A DNA stretch of 64,000 nucleotides. Source: Neoscytalidium dimidiatum (lineage: Eukaryota; Ascomycota; Dothideomycetes; Botryosphaeriales; Botryosphaeriaceae). The number at the start of each line of letters is the position of its first letter. Positions within the stretch are counted from its first letter, which is position 1. Shown piece by piece: positions 33,747-45,369 of the stretch. The notes under the pieces are model-generated. The model was not told the DNA's origin, searched no databases, and saw nothing but the letters and a program-made list of their open reading frames with translations. A program made the position numbers and the translations under genes. The stretch covers positions 744,001-808,000 of the forward strand of contig CM074704.1 of assembly GCA_037367355.1 (NCBI GenBank), in the 5' to 3' direction.

Positions 33747-35735
33747 ATGTCCAACCAGTCGATCCTCCGCATCACGCGTGTACGCCAGCTCCCTTTGGCC
33801 CCCGCCAGATCTTCCCCACCTAACCTTTTCGCAGGAGCTGTGCGATATCCAGAAGGGCTCGGATCTCTGTGCGTTTGCCCGTACGTTGGCAGTCTGTCTT
33901 GTGCTGACTGATGCCATAAAGCGCTCGCCGTCGCTTGCCGGGACAGCGACGTCAGATCCGTCCGAGCCTTGATCATTGGGCCTCCAGACACGCCGTACGA
34001 ATTTGGCTTCTTCGAGGTGCGTCAGACACCCCGTCTCAGCTGTTTTCAACGTGTCTCTGCCGCTGACTTTCCGCTCAAATTCTACAGTTCTCGGTGCGCT
34101 TCGGCAAAGGTATGCAAGCTCCTGTTTGCAAGACAAAACGACGCGACCAGACCCGCTGACGTGACGCAAGACTACCCTACCAAGGCCCCATCGGTCAATT
34201 GCATCACCACCAACAGTGGTCGCACCCGCTTCAACCCGAACATCTATGCCCAGGGCAAAGTCTGTCTGTGAGTCAGTCCTGTTCGTATTGCGTGGTAGGA
34301 CGATGTACTGACTGCTTTCCAGGTCCATTCTAGGGTACGAACAGCTCCGCTAGCAAGCCTGGGCTGCGCTGACACGAACTCAGGACATGGCGCGGCGAGC
34401 CGGGCGAGGAATGGTCCTCGGCCCAGGGTCTTGAGTCCATCCTCATTTCCATTCAAAGCCTTATGTCACCCGACCCGTACGAGAACGAGCCCGGTTTCGA
34501 GGACGCCAACTCGGAGTACGACAAGAAGTTGAAGACTGCATACACCGCAAAGGTTCGCTCGGGTTGGTGTATTGTGGTGCAAAGAGTTGAGGCTGAACGT
34601 GAGGTAGATCCACCACGAGACCATCCGTGTCTCGGTCATCGAGCGTCTGGAAGAGTACTACAAGATTGTTCCCCCGGACAAGAAGAACATTGTGCGGTAC
34701 AATGCCGAGGACGACCTCTCGTCATCCGAAGAGCAGTTCGAACCTTTCCAGGATCTCTGCAAGCGCCGCTTCCTGTGGTACTACGACTCATACGTGGACT
34801 CTATCAACGGGATGAAAGAGCAGTACAAAGAGGGCACCAAGTTTGAGAAGATGCCGTTCGAGGGTCCCAGCAACGAGATGAGTGGGGTCTTCAACTACGA
34901 ACAGCTGCTTAAGCGTTTGGCTGTCGTTCGCCAGGCTGTTGATCAGGAGACCCTACGATGGGCCCAGGAAGGTCTACAGGCCACCAAGAATGAGCTCAGC
35001 ATCGCGAACAATCTGCAGAGGCAGTTTGAGCAGGTGGTTGAGCACTTTAAGCGTTGCGACAATGTCCACCTTGACCTGGACCTTGTCGACAAGAATCCAT
35101 TCGTTTGGTCCCTGCTCTTCTTCGGTCCCCCCATGTCCAACCTTGATGGAGGAATGTTCCGCATCATCATCCACATCTCCACTAACTTCCCTGACGTACA
35201 ACCTCGTGTCAAACTCGAGACGCCCATCTTCCACCAGCGTGTTTCCAAGGATGGCATCATCTGCTACACTTCTCGTCGGTCTGACGACCTTCGGAGTCAC
35301 ATTGAGGCTATCATCGACGCTATCCAAGATGAGAACCCTGCATACGATCCGCGCACTCTGGTCAACCCCGAAGCTTCTAAGCTTTTCTGGGGCAGTCCTG
35401 AAGACAAGAAGCAGTACAACCGCAAGCTAAGACGTAGCGTCCAAGACAGCGCTGAGTAAGTTTCCGTTCCACTTGATTTGTTATGATTATTTGACTACGC
35501 ACGCAGACGTTGGGCCCAGCGTGTCGGAGACAAAATTGCAAGAGAGATTAGTAACGCGTTCGCAGATTCCTGTGAGCGACGGTTCTGCATCCATTTTCAA
35601 GTCGCCATCTTAAGGGTCCTCAAACTCATAGTGGCACCATCTCCCTGGGACCAGGAAGCCAGATCGGCCTCTTTATCCGAGAACTTCATCATTCAAGATC
35701 CCACCATACACGAAAACTCTTTTTTCCACGTCTAG
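33747..35735 (+). CDS. UBE2Z-like ubiquitin-conjugating enzyme with two UBC-type regions
   Basis: Exons 33747-33779, 33835-33868, 33922-34016, 34088-34109, 34171-34267, 34323-34334 (only 12 nt), 34384-34552, 34608-35455 and 35507-35735; about 512 residues. All frames join to a continuous E2 fold: RALIIGPPDTPYEFGFFEFSVRFGKDYP, FNPNIY, then GKVCLSILGTW with catalytic Cys93, and EEWSSAQGLESILISIQSLM. The second region (about 315-445) has FFGPPMSNLDGGMFRIIIHIS and DGIICYTSRRSDDL with Cys373; its loop departs from the usual HPN-box, so activity is uncertain. Related fungal proteins share the layout. The 3' end is uncertain: introns starting at 35572 would shorten it (one option stops at 35631). 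Head-to-head with TRS23. Confidence 0.88.
34323..34334 (+). other. 12-nt micro-exon of the UBC gene
   Basis: Flanked by AG before and GTACGA after, it supplies parts of L-SIL-G between the catalytic Cys and GTW. Without it the conserved VCLSILGTW motif cannot be read, so it is well supported. Confidence 0.85.
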
Positions 35736-36724
35736 AAACGGCCGAAACCTTGATACCCTCCTCACATCACACCAAAAAATTGTCACGACTCTCTCTGCAT
35801 TGCTGCCGGAGTTTTCACGGGAAACGGGGGATAAGGGGGTTTTCTTTCTGGGAAGGGACATCAGTACAGCGAGCAGATACTTTTTCAATCGTGGGCTAGG
35901 GGTCGAGCAATTTTCCTGCCCTTCCACCGATCATTTGGTCAAGGGTAATATACGGACGGGGGTTTTCGAACGGGGTTAAGGCGCAGGTTGCTAGCATGGT
36001 GTCGTCTGGCGTTTCCTCTCTTCTTCGAGATAAACAACGGATAGTTGCAGGAGTGAGGAAGGGGTCGGACATGGAGATAGGGGGAGAGGTTTGGGATCTC
36101 ACGTCCAAAGCCTGTTGCCTTTTCTAGCTTCCGGTTCGACGATCACTTTCTTCGAGCCCGCAGCTGCCATGATTCTGCTTTTGCTCTTGCTTTTCTTTCT
36201 ATTCGGGTGCTGGGAAGCAGAATTTGAGGGGTCATGAAAGTGCTGAAGGAAAGGACTAAGCTTGCAGATGGAGGATCTACCTCGTGCAGACGGCTGTCAA
36301 TTATCACACAACAGTCCTTTTTCTTTTTTCAGCATGAAGATGCATTTATTATAGTCGAGTGGCTATTGCAGGCTATTATCAAAGATCTTTCTTACTGCTG
36401 AATGGGCGTGACGACATCGCTATAAGACGAACGCCTTGATATCGGTAGCTATCCATGGGCAAACGGTGGGGGAATTCCATCAATTGAGAAGGTTTAGATC
36501 ATAACAATCAGAATCGTGTGCGTGAACTAGCTTGAACCCTAGTTTGGGAGAGCGACTACATTTGTCTTGGTCTTATATGTTTTACAGTGAACTCATATCC
36601 CCTTCTCTTCGACGGCTTTTCCGCATACACAATCCGTTCAAGGGATATCCGCTGCCATGCACTCCATTCGTTTCTTCCGTTACCATCTTCCCCTCCCCAG
36701 CATCATCTTCCCGACAGGAGACAT
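35736..36724. other. Convergent intergenic region
   Basis: Between the UBC gene and the mitochondria-targeted protein gene, which converge. Holds 3' UTRs; no other gene seen. Confidence 0.55.
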
Positions 36725-38091
36725 CTACGCATTAGCCTTCTGCTGCCTCTGCGATGCAGCAGGGCCCTGCACACCCAACACGGCATCCAACCGGCCCAAA
36801 AACCGCTCCCTCACGCCGCCCACATAACTGCCGTTCAAATCCAGCATCCTGCGCGCGACCTCCGCGTTGGCGCCCACCGACTGGTGCCCCGGCGCCACGC
36901 CTTCCGCCGGCGGCTCCGCGCCGCGCGCATGCACGCTGTAGCGGCCAACGACGACGGCGTCGGTCGTGCGCTGCCGCACCTCGCCGTCCAGCTCCTCGAA
37001 CTCGATGGGCCGGGGCGCGATCTCCTCGCCCTTCCTGGCGGACAGCTTGGCGGCGATGGCGGCCTGGTGGGCGGCGACGACGTCGAGCACGGCGGCGCGC
37101 TCGCGCTCGTCGGCGAACTTGACGAACTGGCCGCGGACGAGGCGGCGGGCCTGGGCGAGCAGGGGGACGGGCTCCATCTCGGCGCGGTCGGCGAGCGCGC
37201 GCAGGCGCTGGGCGAGCAGGGCGGGCGCGCCGCCGGGCTGGCCGAGCGAGGCGGAGAGCGCGGACTGCGAGAAGAGGGCTTCCTTGCTCGGGTCGCGCGG
37301 CGTGTGCGTCTTGACGGCGCGCCGCGCGGCTTTGAGCGAGAGGAGGTAGCGCAGCACCGTGTCCGACAGCTTGACCGCGCCCGTGTCGGAGGCATCGTCC
37401 TTCTTGGTGCCGCCCGCGCCGCGGCGTCCCCGGCCTTGCCGGCTGCGTGGTCCGCTGCCGCGGTTGGCGTTGCGGAAGCCGCCGCTCTTTGCTCCTCCTC
37501 CTGCTGCTCCACCCCGGGGCCCGAAGCGGTTGTTGCCAGCTGGCCTGGCGGCAGGAAAGCGGTTGTTGCTGCCTCCTGCGCGGTCGGTCACGCGTTGTTG
37601 GATGCGGGGGGTTTGGAGGCGTGGACCGCTACTGCCACTGCCGCCGCTGCTAGACGGACTGCGGCGAGGTTCGAGGATGCGGCGAGGCGCGGAGGCGTTT
37701 TGGCCGGAGGGGAAGGAGCCGCCTGCGAGGCCGACTTGCTTGTATTGGCCAGCGGTGCTGGTGTTGGCATTGGCGCTCGTGATGCGGTAGAGGGATTGGA
37801 TGCGTTGCCCGGCAACTTGCGAGCGGGCGCGGAGTGAATTGCCGGGGGCTGAGGAGATGCGTCAATTGATTGATAGACGTGTGAAGAAGCATTGAGGTAG
37901 CCGGAGAGCAATTGAATGTGCGCATGGAGGTCTTATGTACCTGGATTAGTGTTGCTGCCGCTGCCAGAGGACTCGTCGTTACGGCGGGCGGAGATGTGAA
38001 AGCTGCGCACAGCGTGTTGCAGTGCGGCTACATCATGGGGTCGTGGCCGGGTCAGCGCTGGGGAGGCTGCCCGGCAGTGCTGTAGATGCAT
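36725..38091 (-). CDS. Probable mitochondrial protein of unknown function, Arg/Gly-rich
   Basis: Exons 38091-37941 and 37848-36725 encode 424 residues; the 92 bp intron has GTACAT and CTCAG ends and the downstream frame stays open to the stop. The N-terminus is basic, lacks acidic residues early on, and has VRSFHISARR, a classic fungal mitochondrial processing region. A middle section is rich in Gly, Arg and Asn (NNRFGPRGG, SRQGRGRRGAGG), suggesting RNA contact. The C-terminal half is Ala/Leu/Arg-rich helices ending ARRMLDLNGSYVGGVRERFLGRLD, which looks like the conserved core. It could be a mitoribosome or RNA-processing factor, but I cannot assign a family. Divergent from CDC26. Confidence 0.75.
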
Positions 38092-38463
38092 GGTGGGGAT
38101 TGTAGATGGGGAGTTGCGAAGGGCCGTGGGCTGGTGGTGTGGATGAGGTTTGGGAACTTTCGTGGTTGGTTTCCTTGGCGCGCGGAACTGGGGTCTTGGT
38201 CTGCCGTTCGCCGCGGAGAGCTGCGACGCGGGAAGCTCATCGATACAACATCACCTATCGCTACGGACTAGTCATAATAACTGAACTACGCTTTCGAACT
38301 CCGGTACCTCTGGCACTATCCAGCTGCAACCCAAAATCCTGAAATCTTTGCTGCCCTCCTCTCAAACAAACATCAACACGAAGCGCCCGACATCGATCAC
38401 CTGCGCTGCAGCTAAACGTTCAACTCACTAGACCCTAACGGTTCTCTTGTCTGCCCACTCAAC
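38092..38463. promoter_or_regulatory. Bidirectional promoter of the mitochondrial-protein gene and CDC26
   Basis: 372 bp between divergent ATG codons. Confidence 0.65.
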
Positions 38464-38709
38464 ATGCTCCGCCGCCCTGCTACCGTCATCTCGCTCACTG
38501 CCGACGACATTCTCGCATACGAGCAGAATCGCCAGCAACGGTCGTGGCAACAGCAGCAGCAACAACAGGGCCACAACACCTCCTACATGACCGACCCCGC
38601 CTTCTCTCAGTCCCAGGACACCACGGATCCGACTAATGCGACTCAAGAGCGGCAACGGACTACAAGGACACGCGAGGACAGAATACTAGGGAACTCCTCG
38701 AGAAACTAG
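38464..38709 (+). CDS. CDC26: Anaphase-promoting complex subunit Cdc26
   Basis: Intronless, 81 residues. The N-terminus MLRRPATVISLTADDILAYE matches the Cdc26 family, whose extended N-terminal segment (MLRRxPTxxxLxxxDIxxxE) inserts into the TPR groove of Apc6/Cdc16 and stabilises it. The rest is a Gln-rich, polar and probably disordered tail (QQRSWQQQQQQQ) ending in a basic segment, longer than yeast or human tails. The ATG has an A at -3 (aacATG). Small size makes this gene easy to miss. It diverges from the probable mitochondrial protein gene. Confidence 0.88.
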   Translation: MLRRPATVISLTADDILAYEQNRQQRSWQQQQQQQGHNTSYMTDPAFSQSQDTTDPTNATQERQRTTRTREDRILGNSSRN

Positions 38710-39625
38710 GCTGCACTCACTGGACTGAGAGAGACAATTATTCATGGCACATACACGGAGTTATGGGAATTCCAGTTCGGCATAAACGGCATACTGTGAA
38801 CGGACAATGATGGTTGGGCGTGATGAGTAAGTGGTGTTTTGAGGCAACATCCGTGAGTCCCATATGGGTACTTTGGTCGTACACATCCTGTCCTGTTTGA
38901 AGTTGACTGGTTCCGGAATTGGAACCGGGAATCTATACTCTTTGGACATTGATGAGTCTACCTGCCCCATTTCCTCTTAAACGGGAGTCTCCGGAGAGCA
39001 TTCCGCAATGCATCAAGGGCGTGAGGCTCGTCGGTGACATGTAACGAAGCACATTCCTCGCTTGAGCAAAGGCGGGCAGGGTGTCTCGGCAACAACAAGC
39101 AAACCACACTCCACGTGGATACAATCTCAATTATGACCTTGTTGCGTTCTGTTTCTTAGTGCCGTCTCCAGGTAGACCGTAGAGTTAGCCCCACTGAGCA
39201 TTGTAGCTCGGACCGTGAAAGAGCTTTCCCCGTAATCTTCACGCCTGTTCTCTTACCCAGCCTCATGAACATTTGGAAAATTGGTGGTCAAACAAGGGTC
39301 CTACTCTCCATTCCAATACCGAGTTCCTGTTATTGTCTTCTTCTCTGCCTCTGTTTGGCCCAGTTTCATGGGCACTAAGAAGCAAGGAGTATGGTCGTCT
39401 CTCATATAACACCAGCTTTACCTTAAGCTCTCGCCTGGCGGCCGCCGTTCGTTCCTCCTGCTAAGAATGCTTCACTGCCAGTTACGCGAGAAGACAACCC
39501 GCCACAACTGGAATGCTCTATTGCTTGTCCGACAGCACGGTAACCCAGCGAGCCATCTATAGAGCGGCTTCGCTGTCATGCGCAACCCTTTCTTACACGC
39601 TTTCTCCAAGCTTTCCTTTACAGTC
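38710..39625. other. Intergenic region, no supported gene
   Basis: CDC26 3' UTR and the promoter of the GH16 gene. No other coding signal seen. Confidence 0.55.
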
Positions 39626-42600
39626 ATGCAGTTATTTCCTCCGCGAGGCCCATTTTGGGCAATACCATTGCTTTCGACATCTCTGTTATCCAAAGCCGCA
39701 GCACAGTCGTATACGCTTGTAGACAACTACACACCGCAGAATTGGTTTGACAAGTTTGATTTCTTTACTGTGAGATGTCCCCGCGTTTCTCCCGCTGTCT
39801 GTCTCTTGCTGATGCTTCCATGTAGGCTGGCGACCCAACGAATGGCTTCGTCCAATACGTCAACGAGACTGTCGCGGCAGACAATGGCCTCATCGGCCTC
39901 AGCCCGAAAGGCGACCGCGTCTACATGGGCGTCGATCATACCAACACGTACGATGTGAACGGGCCAGGCAGACCAAGTGTCCGTGTGAGCAGCAAGAAAC
40001 TGTACAACCATGGCTTGTTCATACTTGATCTCAACCACATGCCTGCTGGTTGTGGAGCAGTACGTACGTCCTTCTTTGCGGCAGAAGGAAAATCAACTGA
40101 CAAGAATTGGATCACAAGTGGCCTGCTTGGTGGACTCTTGGGCATTCGGATGAATGGCCCCAGGGTGGAGAAATTGGTATTTCTCATCGCTATCTCTTGG
40201 ATGGAGAAACCGGGACTGACGCGTTTTGAAGACATAATCGAGGGCGTCAATAACAATTTGAACAACACCAATAAGATTTACACTGGAAGTGGATGTTCTA
40301 TTACAGGATTGGGTCAGACGGCGATTGCTGACTCCTTCGACTGCGCAAGTGGCTGCGGTTCTGCAAGTACCAGAACAGACAGCTATGGCGATGGTTTTAA
40401 TAAAATATATGGCGGTGTAGGTTTTCCGCTCATCCTTTTCACAACTTCGAGAAAAGCCCTTTCACTGACATGGATAATAGGTGTACGCCATGGAATGGAC
40501 ATCTCAATGGATTCGCGTGTGGTTCTTCCCACGCTCCAATATCCCACCCAGCCTATCAACCAGCTCTCCAGACATCTCCGAATTTGGAACGCCCACGGCC
40601 AATTTTCAAGGTGGATGTGATATTGACAAGCATTTCAGAGACCATACCATCATCTTCGACATCACATTCTGTGGCGACTGGGCTGGCTCGACATTTGGCA
40701 AGTACGCCGGATGCCCCATGACGTCGGATAACGCGTGGACGAGCTGCAACAACTTCGTTGCCAGTAATCCAAGCAGCTTCCAGAATGCGTATTGGGACAT
40801 CAACTCTATGCGGGTGTTCCAGCAGGGCAGCGGCTTGCCACCGGCAGCGCAGTCGCCAGTGTCTATATCTGACGCCATACCCCTGAGTTCCACTGTCGGT
40901 GTTCCTTTGGGCAAAGGCGGTAGCGCAACGACTATTTCCGTGCAGCCTTCTATTCCCACAACAGCAGGATGTACGCCAGAAACCATTTCGAATGTTATCA
41001 CCCAGAGCACTAACCAGTCTCCCAGATAAACCCACCATCCCCATCGCTAACGGCGCCAACATCAACACCCCGTTACAATCATCCTCCTCCTCATCTACCC
41101 CCGGCGGTTTCTTCGCTGTCTCCATATCCGCTCCCCGCCAGCCTTACTCCCCCTCACCACGTCCCGCGTATCCCCCCTCTTCACGCCCTTCAGCTCCTTA
41201 CCCTCCCTCCCTCTTCTCCTCTTCCAACAACGACGACTCCCTCTCCCCCAACGCAGCCTTCACATCCGCCACCCCACAGCCCTGCTCACCCATCTACGGC
41301 TACGCCGCCAGCGACCCGAACCTCCTCGGCTACCGGCACGGCATCGGCTCCGTCAGCGGCGGCCTGACCATGTGCCAGAGCGACTGCGCCACGGACGCGT
41401 CCGGCACATGCGGCGCCATCCTATACGTGCATTACGCACCCGACTTCGGCTCGCCGCTGGGTTACTGGGACTGCTGGTGGGGCGTCCGCCTGGATGTAGC
41501 CAACGTCGCGTGTGGCGGCAGCGCCCGCGGCGGCGATGGTCCCGGTGCGCTCGCCGACGCCGAAACCCAGGCCAGCGTCGGTGTCGTTGGCGGGGGGCAG
41601 ATGCTCGTGGCCGGCACGGCGCAGACGGCCGCCACGCTCATGCCGACTGTCGAGCCGGATGTGTTCGATGATATGCCTGTGCTGAGCGCTGGGCAGGTCG
41701 CAGGTTCGAAGAGGAAGAGGGGGAGGGGGAGAGGTTCGTTGGCGAAGAGGCAGGTCATTGATATGGGGCGCAGTCCGAACGTCGGTGTCCGTGTTGAGGA
41801 TTTCCAGGTCTTGATGCAAAAGTCTGGAGATCTGGTGCCGTCAAATCGTCGTCCGTACGGGATTTCTTCCGCCTCAACGCCGTCGTCGCCCGGTTATCGG
41901 GGCGGCTCGTCTGCAGGTAGAGTGAGCACGCCGTACGGACTCCCTCCACCGCTTTCAAGTGTACGGACATCGTCATCATCACCGTCCGCTGCCCCGCCAG
42001 TCGGTACACCTTATTCTCCCGGCGTTTTGACACCTTCAGTCCTGCCATTCAGCATCGCGTCCGTGGGCTTTCGCTCCACCGGCGTTGCGCCACCTCTCGC
42101 TCCTCTGGTACCCCTGACGCCGCAATCTGAACTCGACTATGCGCCGACCAGCAGTTCTTCCTCCTCCTCCTCCTCCTCCTCCTCCTCCTCGCCCCCAGCT
42201 GCAGACGAATACGCACCATCACCTTCCTCCGCAAACGAATACACCACCTCCTCAGAAGAATCCGCACCCTCCGCCGACGACTACACGACCACTTCCCCTT
42301 TCTCCAGCCAAACTACCTTCTTCAGCTTCGTACCCGACTTCATGCCCCCTGCTGGCACCTCCGTCGTCACCCCCTCCATCGCCACGGACTTCTCTCCCCC
42401 TTCCTCAACCTCATCCTCGTCCTCGTCCTCCTCCACCAGCATCACCACCAGCACCACCCCTTCCCTCCGCTCCAACCCCCGCCCCCCGCTGTCCGCCCCC
42501 ACCGACAACAACTTCCCCCCTTATCACTACTCCGCCCTCCGCGCCTCCCTCTCCGCCCAGCTCAGCAGCTCCCTCAGCCGCGAGATCTATTCCTCGCTGC

Positions 42601-42705
42601 TCAGCTGGTCCGCCACGGCGGCAGCGTCCATCCCGCAGAGCGCGTACGACGCGGCGAGGTCGGCGGTGACGAGCGCGCTGGCGGTCGTGCCGACGGCGGC
42701 TGTTC

Positions 42706-42755
<50 letters not shown>

Positions 42756-42920
42756 GTGGACGGGAAGGGGGAGGACGGGGGTGATGGGTATACGACGCAG
42801 ACGCTGTATTGGGGGTCGGGCGATGGGGAGGGGCAGGGCGGGAGCACGTCGTGCGAAGTGCTGACGACGGTGACGGTGACGGTGACGACGGTTGCGGAGG
42901 CTACGGCGGGGTTGTTTTGA
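39626..42920 (+). CDS. Secreted GH16 endo-beta-glucanase with long Ser-rich, Cys-containing C-terminal extension
   Basis: Exons 39626-39769, 39826-40059, 40119-40176, 40232-40416, 40481-40970 and 41026-42920 encode 1001 residues. The ATG at 39626 opens a signal peptide (ending near AAAQSY); 39578 would add 16 residues. Residues 127-152 read WPAWWTLGHSDEWPQGGEIDIIEGVN: the GH16 ExDxxE site with Glu144 nucleophile, Asp146 and Glu149 acid/base. The fold ends near YWDINSMRVFQQ. Without a last intron the protein would stop at 41029; a GTACGC donor (40971), ACTAAC branch and CCCAG acceptor join it in frame to a further 631 residues. That part has a Cys-rich block (about 456-534), a KR-Q site, two polySer runs and a TTVTVTVTT end, but no GPI signal. 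Substrate is probably beta-1,3(4)-glucan. The extension could instead be a separate gene lacking a start. Confidence 0.82.
42157..42190. repeat. (TCC)n microsatellite coding polyserine
   Basis: About eleven TCC units in the GH16 extension reading frame. Confidence 0.9.
42709..42756. repeat. (TCG)n microsatellite coding polyserine
   Basis: About fifteen TCG/TCA units near the 3' end of the GH16 gene. The unit differs from the upstream (TCC)n tract although both encode Ser. Confidence 0.9.
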
Positions 42921-43935
42921 TGGGGGTTGGCGAGGTGAGGGATCGGTGGGTTCGTATGTCTTTCTTCTTTTTTTTTTTCTCGGGAGATGGAGAATTTGTT
43001 GTTTTGAATTGTAATAAGTGGTCTTATTTTTTTTTTCTGGCATGGTGGTATGGGCGCGACGTCCGATTCGGGATTGGTGGTGGGGATATGGGTACATCTT
43101 TGCGTTTTCTTCCGTTCTTGGGTAGTATTGTTTTGGTCGCGTTGAAGTAGATAGGTAGCTTTACTTTATGCAGGATGAATCAATGACATCGGTGCGCCTA
43201 AAGTAATGGCAAACGAAAAGGCTGTAGCGCCAAATATCAATCCCCGAGGAGTTACTGATTGTAACAAGATCTGAGTAGGCCACAATTATGAAACTACCGC
43301 TGCGGATTGGGTTGCAGGCCATCCTGGTTGCTTCCGCTTTCACTAACTCTCTACGGTGGGCAACAAAACCACATTTTGATAGCTACCATTTTTGTTGCTG
43401 TTCTACCGCTGCACTATTCTCATAGCCGCTTATCCTCGTAGACTCAAAGTGGAGAAAATAGCATTCTCTAAATGCTACAAACGATGATATATAACCGAGA
43501 CCAAGTGCTGGCGCGCTCACCAACTATCGTGAAAGATACTGACCAGCTACAGGTCATTTTGATGGTAATGAGCATGGGCTGATCTATTGGAATTTGAAAG
43601 CCGAATTGCGAGTCGTCCTCAAGACTGTGTAAAGAGCAGGTGTCGTATGGGTCAGCCAACAAGAAGCTGCTAAGTTATGATGTTACGTGCATTCTCAAGA
43701 CAGTCGTTTGGATATCTTCATTAAAATTGCGAGGAAATCGAAGCAGGATATCTTTTCACAGTGCAAAAAGCTTCCCGGGGGATCACGTGGATCGCACGCG
43801 ATCGATTGTATGAAGTACATGTGTATAATGGTATACCCGTTGTCGGACGCGGACATCGACCTACATGGCAACAAAATCCAAAAAGTTTTTTTTTTTAGCA
43901 ATCACCTGTTCGCCCCGAGACGATCATCCCATACT
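42921..43935. other. Convergent intergenic region
   Basis: 3' UTRs of the GH16 gene and the convergent membrane-protein gene; T tracts near 42965 and 43025. No gene seen. Confidence 0.55.
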
Positions 43936-45369
43936 CTATCCTGTACCATGCCTCTCTAAAGGCCGCATTGACTCCATTTCGAAGTCATCTTCCTGAGACT
44001 CGTGGGAGGGTCTGGGAGTGGGTTCGGCAGGGATCAGGGCATGAGTTGAGGCGGCGGGCTCATCAGTCTCCTTGAAGACATCTGTGTAAAACAGCTTTCA
44101 GTTGGAATTACCACCGGTTGGATAATACAACTATTTGAGGACAGACCATAATATGCAGTCACTGCAGACAGTGCCAGCTGGAAGAGCAACAGCATCGGCA
44201 GGATTTGACCGAAGCCCCAACGCCCAAATCCAGAAGATGTAAGATCACAGAGCTCGTCCGGGTAGGGACTGTTGGCTGCCTTTTGCATGATGACGAAGGC
44301 CAAAGAGACCAAAAAGAAGAAGAGCTGATGGAAGAAGGCGATGCGTGTGGATCCGAGTAAGACAAACCAGAACGTTCCCTTGGCTGCTTTGTCAGCTTTC
44401 TGCAAGAACTGGCTCTTCTGACCACCTATTCTTTTTATTCTGTAGTATGCTTTGCGCATCCAATATGTTGGTATCCACCGGCGTTTCGTATGCCATGTCC
44501 CGCTTATGAGGTCTCGTATCTTCTGGTTGAATCCCTCGTATATGTTGATGGTCGCAATCCAGAAGGGATAAAGGACGAACATCGCGATAACTATGTTCAG
44601 ACAGTAGAGGAGAAACTGAGAAGACGTGCTGACTTTGCAAAATGGCCCATCTTTCGGGCACTCGTATCCTTCAACCTTGATGAAGAGAGCGATGGGGTAA
44701 AAGCCGAATGGAAATGACATGAAGATCGATACTGCCAGTAGAAGAGCGAAACCCACAATCAACCCGAGGCGAATTAGCGCTGGTACCGACAGTAGACTGA
44801 AATATTTCTTCAACGTGATGACGCATGCGAGATGCGCACTGCTGGACAAACAGCTTAAGTAGAGGATCAAATGGAAATTGTTTTCGGTGAGTCGCGTGGG
44901 GAAGTTGATATCATCCCTGAAGAGTCCCTTGTGTCCTGCTCGGACATAGCCGCTTATAATTGAAGCAATGCCGGTGAGGAGCTGTTGGTCGGCAAGAACG
45001 ATCATTGTTCGATCTAAGACCTCGCGATAGCGCTGGTGCTCTTCTCGCACCTTCCTGCAGACAATCCGTCGGATAAAAGGATTGAATCTACTGGGGAAGA
45101 CACCGCCTGAACCTGAGAGTCCGTCAAGCATGGCAGCGCAAATGGACAATATTGCGGTGAAGACAGCAGTGGCTGTGAATGCGGAGACAACCTGAGGTTG
45201 GCCGCTAAGTTAGCTGCGAAATAAGGCAGAGTAAAGTGAGATATACGCCTGGACCGGCAACATCGTTGTCAGATTTTCCCGTACAGTTTTGGTCCGCGTA
45301 TATAGTCGGGTTCTGGAAAAGGACCAGGAGCCGTAAAATATCCGACTGAGTCAGGTTGTCGGTTGACAT
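43936..45369 (-). CDS. Multi-pass membrane protein of unknown function
   Basis: Exons 45369-45247, 45191-44147 and 44081-43936 encode about 437 residues. A short extracellular-like N-terminus (MSTDNLTQSDILRLLVLFQN, with NCT as a possible glycosylation site) precedes at least six hydrophobic segments: about 42-62, one near the central LILYLSCLSSSAHLACVI, LIRLGLIVGFALLLAVSIF, FLLYCLNIVIAMFVLYPFW, FHQLFFFLVSLAFVI and ILPMLLLFQLALSAVTAYY. A basic loop (WHTKRRWIPTYWMRKAYYRIKRI) would face the cytosol. The C-terminal exon adds a polar acidic tail. Its donor (GTCTGT) is weak; without that intron the protein would end at 44034 with a different short tail. The layout resembles fungal orphan integral membrane proteins, some proposed as GPCR-like, but no named family is assigned. 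Confidence 0.75.

Noticed and set aside
36587..37837. 416-codon + strand frame opposite the mitochondrial protein gene
   Set aside because: Ala/Arg/Gly-rich shadow of GC-rich coding DNA; no domain.
40481..41029. GH16 gene ending at 41029
   Set aside because: A consensus donor, branch point and acceptor join the frame to the long downstream frame; kept only as an alternative.
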